Assembly (NCBI GenBank): GCA_025360945.1
Contig: JANYBE010000299.1
Coordinates: 1 to 5,431, forward strand
Direction of reading: 5' to 3'
Origin: Rhizobacter sp.
GTDB lineage: Bacteria > Pseudomonadota > Gammaproteobacteria > Burkholderiales > Burkholderiaceae_C
DNA: 5,431 nt
The position numbers and the translations under genes are program-made. Position 1 is the stretch's first letter, and the number at the start of each line of letters is the position of its first letter. Positions 1 to 4,905 of the stretch are shown piece by piece. The notes under the pieces were generated by a model. The model worked only from the letters and a program-made list of their open reading frames with translations. It was not told the DNA's origin and searched no databases.

Positions 1-22
1 TCTGGGCTGTCTCCGGCCCAGA
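1..22. repeat. 7-bp hairpin at the left edge
   Basis: TCTGGGC (1-7) pairs with GCCCAGA (16-22), with a possible T-G pair inside. On the plus strand it is followed by AAATAC, not T-rich; on the minus strand what follows is outside the window, so a minus-strand terminator cannot be tested here. Confidence 0.35.
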
Positions 23-105
23 AATACATGAAACTTGCGAAGGTCCCGCTAGAGCGCTGCCGCCGGCGCGAATGAAGCCTGGCCATGCGGAGTCATGATA
101 TGGCG

Positions 106-183
106 TCAAGCGCATGGACAGAGTGCAGATGCCGCGCCTTCCGCGGTCGCCGGCGAATCGCAATCTTGCGGACATGCGCTTGA
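106..183. repeat. 11-bp perfect inverted repeat enclosing two small hairpins
   Basis: TCAAGCGCATG (106-116) is exactly complementary to CATGCGCTTGA (173-183). Between them, CCGCG (132-136) pairs with CGCGG (142-146) around a 5-nt loop, and CGCA (159-162) pairs with TGCG (167-170) around a 4-nt loop. As RNA this would form a three-way junction. Pairing was read by eye; there is no evidence of transcription, and I do not recognise a known RNA family. Confidence 0.45.
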
Positions 184-219
184 ACGGGTTTCGTGCGAGC
201 GAAACTGAAGGACAGACTC

Positions 220-453
220 ATGGCTCGCAATACTCTTGAAACGTCGATGGAGAGATGGAGAGATGGAGGGGATCAAGTTGGTCTGGTGACCTTTCAGCAC
301 CGAAGTGGTCGTTGGTTTGTCGAGGCCACCTGGAGAACCTCCTCGAAACGTCCGCCATGGAGTAGGGGTTGGCGGCGCTGGACCGGGAGGTCCGACGAGG
401 CTTCACATGCACGGACCAAGCGCAAACGATGCGCTTTCCGCCACCCGGGTTAG
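220..453 (+). CDS. Doubtful small hypothetical ORF (77 aa)
   Basis: An ATG at 220 is preceded by AAGGA (208-212) at a 7-nt spacing, a good ribosome site, and runs to TAG at 451-453. The product (starts MARNTLETSMERWRDGG) is strongly basic with six tryptophans and matches no family I know. It passes through the 8-bp tandem repeat and the 418-436 hairpin, and its C-terminal half is Arg/Ser/Trp-rich in the way random high-GC frames are. It is convergent with mnmH. I list it only because of the ribosome site; it is more likely non-coding. Confidence 0.15.
   Translation: MARNTLETSMERWRDGGDQVGLVTFQHRSGRWFVEATWRTSSKRPPWSRGWRRWTGRSDEASHARTKRKRCAFRHPG
246..269. repeat. Three tandem copies of an 8-bp unit GATGGAGA
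   Basis: Units at 246-253 and 254-261 are identical (GATGGAGA); the third, 262-269, differs in its last base (GATGGAGG). The unit is not a multiple of 3, so copy change would shift any reading frame through it. Its only visible neighbour is the weak ORF beginning at 220. Confidence 0.7.
418..436. terminator. Perfect 7-bp hairpin downstream of mnmH (possible terminator, no U-tract)
   Basis: AAGCGCA (418-424), 5-nt loop, TGCGCTT (430-436) is a perfect inverted repeat lying 55 nt past the mnmH stop, where the operon's transcript should end. It lacks a run of T on either strand (only TTT at 435-437 on plus, TT then GG on minus), so intrinsic termination would be weak. It could equally be an RNA-stabilising stem or a chance palindrome. 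Confidence 0.3.
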
Positions 454-491
454 CACGGCGGCCACTGTTTACGCTCGACGCGCCTCGACGC

Positions 492-1577
492 TCACGACGG
501 GCTGGGCGACTCGGGATCTGAGGTTTTGTCCTGCGCCGCCAGTATCGCGTCGGCGATCGCGGCGATGCCTGCCTCCGACAAATCGCCTGCGGCAACAACG
601 CGTCGCTGCGCCCAGGTCCCGAAGTGGCGTGCTTGCGAGCGCTGGTAGTGCGGATCGTAGTGCAGCGTCATCAGCTCGGCGAACAGCGACGGCAGGTCGC
701 CCGCGCGCGCCCATGCCTGCCAGCGTCGCATCGTCTCGTTGCCCTGCATTTCCTTTAGCATGCCGAGCTTGTCCGCGAGCGCCTGCCGGTCGTCACCGAG
801 GTAGGCGTAGTCGCGCAACAGGTAGTGAAGACGTGCCTCGGGCGTGGCCTCGATCTCGATGCACGGGCTGGCGCGCATGCGCGTGACCAGCGGGATCGGC
901 ACCGACAGTCGACCGATGCGCGCGCTCTCGCCTTCGACGAACAAGGGTCGCGCCAGATCGACGGCGCCGATGACCGCCGCGATGCGCGTCTCGAACTGCT
1001 TCTGCGAAGGCTGCGGCACGCCGGGCAAGGCGCCGAGCAGTGAGCCTTTGTGGCTGGCGCACTCCTCCAGGTCGAGCACCTGCGCACCGCGTACGCCCAG
1101 GCCTTGCAGCACGCGCGTCTTGGCGCTGCCGGTGGCGCCGCAGATCACGCGCAGTTGCAGAGTCGGGCTGCGCGTGGCGATCTGCTCGATCACATAGTGG
1201 CGGTAGCTCTTGTAGCCACCGGTGAGCTGTTGTGCGTCCCAGCCGACCAGGCGCAGCCAGGTGACCATCGAGCCGCTGCGCAAGCCGCCGCGCCAGCAGT
1301 ACACGAGCGGCTTCCACTGCGGCGGCCGGTCGGCGAAGCGCTCGCGCAGATGGCGTGCGAGATTCGCGGCGACCATCGCACCGCCCAGGCGGCGCGCCTC
1401 GAACGCGCCACTCTGCTTGTAGAGCGTGCCGACGATGCGGCGCTCCTCGTCGTCGAGCACCGGACAGTTGAAGGCGCCGGGAATGTGGTCGAGCGCGAAC
1501 TCGGCCGGCGAGCGCGCGTCGATCAGCGTATCGAACTCGGGGATATCGGCCACACGGACCGGCGCGCGTTGTGCCAC
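492..1577 (-). CDS. mnmH: tRNA 2-selenouridine synthase (SelU/MnmH)
   Basis: About 361 aa, matching the family length. MnmH replaces the 2-sulfur of 5-(methylaminomethyl)-2-thiouridine at the wobble base of Lys, Glu and Gln tRNAs with selenium, using selenophosphate from SelD through a geranylated intermediate. Domain order: N-terminal rhodanese domain (about 8-130; IDARSPAEF, HIPGAFNCPVLDDEER, active-site loop YCWRGGLRSGS with Cys94) and a C-terminal P-loop domain with Walker A GATGSAKT (147-154), then VLDLEECASHKGS, PQPSQKQFE, LLRDYAYLG and LHYDPHYQRS. Walker A has Ala where Gly normally precedes the Lys. The start is uncertain: GTG 1577 lies 5 nt after the glycosyltransferase stop and fits homologues, but no Shine-Dalgarno is seen. 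GTG 1622, GTG 1553 and a CTG overlapping the stop (1586) are alternatives; there is no ATG nearby. selD is not in the window. It is the last gene of the operon. Confidence 0.95.
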   Translation of the reverse strand: MAQRAPVRVADIPEFDTLIDARSPAEFALDHIPGAFNCPVLDDEERRIVGTLYKQSGAFEARRLGGAMVAANLARHLRERFADRPPQWKPLVYCWRGGLRSGSMVTWLRLVGWDAQQLTGGYKSYRHYVIEQIATRSPTLQLRVICGATGSAKTRVLQGLGVRGAQVLDLEECASHKGSLLGALPGVPQPSQKQFETRIAAVIGAVDLARPLFVEGESARIGRLSVPIPLVTRMRASPCIEIEATPEARLHYLLRDYAYLGDDRQALADKLGMLKEMQGNETMRRWQAWARAGDLPSLFAELMTLHYDPHYQRSQARHFGTWAQRRVVAAGDLSEAGIAAIADAILAAQDKTSDPESPSPS

Positions 1578-1582
1578 GGCGG

Positions 1583-2356
1583 TCAGCGCTGAAACGGTGG
1601 CCTGCGTGTCGCACGCCGCCACAGCAGCATCGGCATACGCAGCGCGAACTCGAGCATCAGGCGCAGGTGAATCCAGGTCAACAGCACGTTGTCGCGGCCG
1701 TACCTGAAGTGCGACACGCCGCCCTCCTCGACCGTCAGGTAACGAACCGGCGCGGCCATGTTCAGCGGCTTGACGCCGCGCCACGCGAGGCGCACCACGG
1801 CCTCGGTGTCGAAGTCGAAGCGCCGCATCCACGGCTGGCGGCGCATCACTGCGATCAGATCGGCAATCGGGTAGACGCGAAAGCCGTACAGCGAATCGTC
1901 GATGCCGGCACCCAGCGTCTCGAGCCTGGTCCACCAATTCGATACACGCCGGCCGAGCACGCGCAGCCGTGGCGCCGAGGCATCGAACACCGGCCGACCG
2001 AGCACCATGACCTCGGGCCGTGCCATCGAGGCCTGCATGAATGTTGAGATCAGCTCGGCCGGGTGCTGGCCGTCGGAGTCCATCGCCAGCGCATGCGTGA
2101 AGCCGGCCGCGCGCGCCGCGTTCAGGCCGTGCAGCACCGCCGCGCCCTTGCCCGCGTTGGTCGGCAAAGCGATCAGCTGAAGCCCCGGATCGGCGGCGGC
2201 CATCTCGCGCAACACGACGGGTGTGCCGTCGGTGCTGCCATCCGTCACGACCCACACCGGGTTCCAGTGCGCACGCGCGGCGTGCACCGTCTCGTAGACC
2301 CTGGGCCCGGTGTTGTAGCTCGGGATAAGCAACAGGTGCGTGGTCGACGCGTTCAC
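1583..2356 (-). CDS. Family 2 glycosyltransferase, dolichol-phosphate-mannose-synthase-like
   Basis: A 257-aa GT-A fold protein. Visible GT2 motifs: LLLIPSYN (8-15), VVTDGSTDGT (36-45) for nucleotide-sugar binding, NAGKG (67-71), the DXD-type metal site DSDGQHP (93-99), then GFRVYP (158-163) and FDFDTE (180-185), both typical of the DPM1-like subgroup. No strong transmembrane helix is present, so it probably works at the cytoplasmic face of the membrane with UDP- or GDP-sugar donors and a lipid-like acceptor. GTG 2356 overlaps the acyltransferase stop (GTGA, 2353-2356) and gives a start a few residues before the first beta strand, as the family expects; the frame is open 45 codons further but that part is a shadow of the acyltransferase gene. 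Adjacent acyltransferase and glycosyltransferase genes are characteristic of aryl-polyene/xanthomonadin loci, so I infer transfer of a sugar to the pigment or its lipid carrier. Sugar and acceptor cannot be read from the sequence. Confidence 0.92.
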   Translation of the reverse strand: MNASTTHLLLIPSYNTGPRVYETVHAARAHWNPVWVVTDGSTDGTPVVLREMAAADPGLQLIALPTNAGKGAAVLHGLNAARAAGFTHALAMDSDGQHPAELISTFMQASMARPEVMVLGRPVFDASAPRLRVLGRRVSNWWTRLETLGAGIDDSLYGFRVYPIADLIAVMRRQPWMRRFDFDTEAVVRLAWRGVKPLNMAAPVRYLTVEEGGVSHFRYGRDNVLLTWIHLRLMLEFALRMPMLLWRRATRRPPFQR

Positions 2357-3093
2357 GTTGGCTTCAGCTCGGTCGCGAAATAGGTTTCGAGTCGCTTCAG
2401 CAGACCCATGTGATCGGCCTCGGGCGCGAAGCGTGCGCCGAGCCGCGCAGTGAACACAACCGGGAATTGCGGCGTGCGCCAGATCGGCCACCCCTTGCCG
2501 AGGTAGGGCGATGGCGTCTCGATGAACACGGTCTGGATGGGCACTTGCGCCATGTGCGCAATCAGCGTGATGCCGGGACGAAACGGGTTGATCGGCGCCG
2601 AGATCGTACGTGTGCCTTCAGGGAAAAGCACGAGCTGGCCGCCGGCCTTCAGGTTCTCGACCGCGCTGCGGATCATGCCGCGCGGCGGCTCGTTGCGGAT
2701 GTAGCGCGCCAGCCTAGCGCCGGCACCAAGAAACGGGTTGCGCATCAGGCTCGCCCGCATGATACAGATGCCGCGCGGCACGCGTGCGACGACGAGCAGC
2801 GCATCGAGCATGCTCGGGTGATTGGCGGCGATGATGAGGCCCGCGTCGCGCTCGAGCACGTCCAGTGCTGTGTAGTCGATGCGCATCAGGCCGAGCCACT
2901 GCGCGCAGGTCCAGAAGCCGCGGTAAACCGACGAGATCGCGGCGCGCCCGATGATCGTGCCCTGCCGGCGCGACAGGACGGGGTAGAGCAAGAGCGACGC
3001 AAGGTTCCACGTCAGCGACATGCCACCCAGGTGGACCAGCAGCAGGTAAAAAAGCACGCTCTGGAGCGGGCGTCGAAAGAACCGCAACAGCAC
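2353..3093 (-). CDS. PlsC-like lysophospholipid/1-acyl-sn-glycerol-3-phosphate acyltransferase family protein
   Basis: A 246-aa protein when started at GTG 3093. Motif I of the LPLAT family is NHPSMLD (91-97), giving the catalytic HX4D pair H92/D97; motif III FPEGTR is at 157-162, with the usual PINPFRPG and VPIQTVFIE segments after it. An N-terminal hydrophobic stretch (about residues 12-40) predicts a membrane anchor, so it should act at the inner-membrane cytosolic face, transferring an acyl group to a glycerolipid-like or pigment-head acceptor. GTG at 3093 begins 1 nt after the mipA-like stop (TGA-G-GTG). An upstream in-frame ATG at 3147 would overlap that gene by 53 nt and add an unlikely Cys/Arg-rich leader; I rejected it. 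Acyltransferases of this kind occur in xanthomonadin and aryl-polyene loci, where they are thought to couple the polyene to a lipid. A general phospholipid-synthesis PlsC is less likely because of the neighbours and the divergent N-terminus. Confidence 0.9.
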   Translation of the reverse strand: MLLRFFRRPLQSVLFYLLLVHLGGMSLTWNLASLLLYPVLSRRQGTIIGRAAISSVYRGFWTCAQWLGLMRIDYTALDVLERDAGLIIAANHPSMLDALLVVARVPRGICIMRASLMRNPFLGAGARLARYIRNEPPRGMIRSAVENLKAGGQLVLFPEGTRTISAPINPFRPGITLIAHMAQVPIQTVFIETPSPYLGKGWPIWRTPQFPVVFTARLGARFAPEADHMGLLKRLETYFATELKPT

Positions 3094-3094
3094 C

Positions 3095-3967
3095 TCAGTC
3101 GCTGCTCGACACGAGCTCGGAAGATGTCGCCAGAATCCATGACACACCGAAACCGAAGGTCAGCACCGAATTGCGCCGCACCAGCGGACTGTCTTCGAAC
3201 GCCGCGCCGCGCAGGCTGTCGTAACGCACGAAGCCACCGACCCAGGTATTGCCGAAGCGGCGCGTCGTGGCCGCAAGCGCCTGCCAGCCGGCGTAGCCGC
3301 CGTGCGCCTGATAGGCCGGGCGCTCGGACGTGGCATAGGCCGCGTCGACGCCGTAGAAATGCTCGTGGTATTTGCGATCGCCGAACAGCGGGCCGGTGAG
3401 CATGCCGACGTTCCAGCCGCCCGCCACGCCGCCAAGATCGAGGTTCAGGTGCGGCGAGAAGGTCGTGCCGATGAACTGCGGCGAGCGTTGCAGGGTGACG
3501 GCGGCGCGCAGCGGCAGGCGCACGTCGAGCCGCCAGTGATTCTCGATCGAGCCGGCAATCGTGTAGTTCAGGTTCGGACCGATCTCGCCGACCGCGGGCA
3601 GATTCGGCATGCCTTCGCGCGCCGCGTTATCGCGGCTGCGCGTCGGTGTGGATGCGGCCACGCTCACGTCGACCTTGACGCGTGGCGTGTCGACTAGCAA
3701 CGCGCGCGCGCCGTCGCGATCGGCCTTCAGCCAGGTGCCGCGATAGACGATGTAGGGCAAGGGCACGAGGTAGCCGCGGTACTGGTCGGATCCGCGGTAG
3801 TCGGGCAGGCGCAGGCCTGCCACGCCCAGGCCGAGCTCCCATAGCGGCTTCTTCGTCCCAGGGCTCAGGCCAGCGTCGACGTCGGGGCCAGCCTCAACCG
3901 GCCCCTCGGCATGGGCCGCGCTGCAGAACGCGGCCAGCGCTGCGACAAGAAAAAGACGTTGCTTCAT
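3095..3967 (-). CDS. MipA/OmpV-family outer-membrane protein
   Basis: A 290-aa precursor. Residues 1-20 form a clear Sec signal peptide: MKQR basic start, hydrophobic LFLVAALAAF, and an AHA cleavage site before E21. Cys15 is not in a lipobox, so this is not a lipoprotein. The mature part has the look of a MipA/OmpV beta-barrel: WELGLGVAGLRLPDYRGSDQ (about 43-62) is the characteristic N-terminal block of the family, followed by PYIVYRG, alternating polar/hydrophobic strands (NLNYTIAGSI, WRLDVRLPLRAAVTL) and a late strand SVLTFGFGVSWIL. MipA in E. coli scaffolds murein synthases with hydrolases; OmpV proteins in other genera are porin-like or adhesins, so exact function is open. The C-terminus does not end in the usual aromatic residue: SELVSSSD follows the last strand. 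ATG at 3967 overlaps the chorismatase stop (ATGA). I infer a role in placing or accommodating the pigment in the outer membrane, but no direct evidence exists here. Confidence 0.88.
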   Translation of the reverse strand: MKQRLFLVAALAAFCSAAHAEGPVEAGPDVDAGLSPGTKKPLWELGLGVAGLRLPDYRGSDQYRGYLVPLPYIVYRGTWLKADRDGARALLVDTPRVKVDVSVAASTPTRSRDNAAREGMPNLPAVGEIGPNLNYTIAGSIENHWRLDVRLPLRAAVTLQRSPQFIGTTFSPHLNLDLGGVAGGWNVGMLTGPLFGDRKYHEHFYGVDAAYATSERPAYQAHGGYAGWQALAATTRRFGNTWVGGFVRYDSLRGAAFEDSPLVRRNSVLTFGFGVSWILATSSELVSSSD

Positions 3968-4905
3968 GCGGGGCTCACGGTGCGTGCGAAGCCATGCGCT
4001 TCGATTTCCACCAGCAGCTCGGCGCGGCAGATGTCGGCTTGCAGGTAGATGGCTTCAAGCGCGGCGCTGGTGTGCGCGCCGACGGCTTGTTCGAACACTT
4101 CGCGCACGGTGGCCAGATCGGCCGGCCGGCGCACGTAGACGGTGTAGGTCAGCGACTCGGCCGGGAACGCCACGCCCGCACGTTCGGCTGCGACCTCGCG
4201 CACCGCGGCGATGTTGGCCAGGCTCTCCTCGGTCTGGCGTCGCACGTCACCAATGTGCATATTGGTGTGGCCGACGATGCTCGCGGTACCGGAGATGAAC
4301 AGCACGGCGCGCGGTCCGTTCAGCGGGGCGAGCGCCGCACGCGAAAAGGTCGGGCTGCGCGGGCCGTAGGCGTCCGGGTAACGGTAGGCGCTGACCTGGC
4401 GCGGGTTCTCGATCGCGAGCGGCGGCGTGCGGCCGGCCAGAAAGTACACACGCAAGGGGCCGGTCTGCGTTCCCAGCGCGCAGGCCGCGGGCGAACCCTC
4501 GAACGCGCTGCGGCGCGCCTCGATGAACGCCTGTTGGCGCCCGGCATTGAACTGCCGGTAGCGCTCGACGCCGCCGCCGTCGGCATTGATGCCGGGAAAG
4601 TAGTTCCACAGTCGCAGCAGATGCGGACTGGCGCTTTTGCCCAGCACATGGAACAGGTCGGCATAGGCGCGGTGCGCCGCCACCTGCACGCCGTCCTCGT
4701 CACCGGCCTCGGCAGTGCCGTACAGCCACTCGCCATCGACGATGAAGCGCACGCAGCCGTGGTACCGGGTTGTCGCGCCGTCGAACCATGCGTCGAGCCG
4801 CGCGGCCTCGGGCGCAAGTACCGGCACGCCGGCATCCGGCCGCAATCGCAGGAAGATCGGCGGGACGCCGGCTGCCACCAGCTGATTCGCAAGCGCGATC
4901 GTCAC
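3964..4905 (-). CDS. xanB2-like: Chorismatase, XanB2/Hyg5-like (3-/4-hydroxybenzoate-forming; often annotated pteridine-dependent deoxygenase)
   Basis: A 313-aa protein, a little shorter than Xanthomonas XanB2 (about 330). Known family role: cleaves chorismate, releasing pyruvate, to give 3-hydroxybenzoate (Hyg5), 3-/4-hydroxybenzoate (XanB2) or a dihydroxycyclohexadiene carboxylate (FkbO); cytosolic. Visible family blocks: RLWNY (98-102), INADGGG (106-112) followed by ERYRQFNAGRQ, NPRQVSAYRYP (167-177), FISGTASIVGH (203-213) and C-terminal DICRAELLVEIE (291-302). From memory of Hyg5 (G240, C327, catalytic E334), the spacing places G206, C293 and E300 at the equivalent positions, which favours the hydroxybenzoate-forming type over FkbO. 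The GTG start at 4905 was chosen because it overlaps the upstream stop (GTGA), has GAGGT 9 nt upstream, and the protein upstream of it looks unlike the family. Context suggests it supplies the aryl starter of a xanthomonadin/aryl-polyene pigment; XanB2 also feeds ubiquinone and diffusible-factor synthesis in Xanthomonas. Confidence 0.92.
   Translation of the reverse strand: MTIALANQLVAAGVPPIFLRLRPDAGVPVLAPEAARLDAWFDGATTRYHGCVRFIVDGEWLYGTAEAGDEDGVQVAAHRAYADLFHVLGKSASPHLLRLWNYFPGINADGGGVERYRQFNAGRQQAFIEARRSAFEGSPAACALGTQTGPLRVYFLAGRTPPLAIENPRQVSAYRYPDAYGPRSPTFSRAALAPLNGPRAVLFISGTASIVGHTNMHIGDVRRQTEESLANIAAVREVAAERAGVAFPAESLTYTVYVRRPADLATVREVFEQAVGAHTSAALEAIYLQADICRAELLVEIEAHGFARTVSPA

Larger units (their letters stand above)
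1..491. other. Region without a convincing gene, downstream of mnmH
   Basis: No recognisable protein family appears in any of the six frames. Part of it (roughly 180-320) is visibly less GC-rich than the operon, as expected for intergenic or recently acquired DNA. It contains a 7-bp hairpin at the window edge, a possible three-way-junction fold (106-183), an 8-bp triplicated repeat (246-269), a 7-bp hairpin (418-436), and a weak ORF on the plus strand (220-453). I see no tRNA, rRNA or CRISPR, and no recognisable transposase fragment. Confidence 0.6.

Noticed and set aside
28..75. Plus-strand 15-codon frame starting MKLAKVPLE
   Set aside because: Too short, no Shine-Dalgarno and no leader-peptide feature such as codon runs before a terminator.
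86..214. Minus-strand 42-codon frame starting MSLSFSFARTKPV with a basic IAIRRRPRKAR stretch
   Set aside because: Briefly suggested a CHAD-like or basic DNA-binding peptide, but it is too short, has no convincing family match and no clear ribosome site.
305..886. Plus-strand open frame of 193 codons overlapping the mnmH 3' end
   Set aside because: Most of it is antisense to conserved MnmH sequence and its composition is that of a random high-GC frame.
1578..2255. Long N-terminal extension of mnmH, making a 587-aa protein
   Set aside because: The extra residues are an out-of-frame reading of the glycosyltransferase gene; the family begins close to the rhodanese domain, consistent with a start near 1577.
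2410..3399. Plus-strand open frame of 329 codons opposite the acyltransferase
   Set aside because: Low-complexity Arg/Ala/His composition, no family motif, and it crosses two well-supported minus-strand genes.
3095..3967. Lipoprotein interpretation of the MipA-like protein because of Cys15 in the signal peptide
   Set aside because: The residues before the Cys (AAF) do not form a lipobox, while AHA before Glu21 is a good signal peptidase I site.
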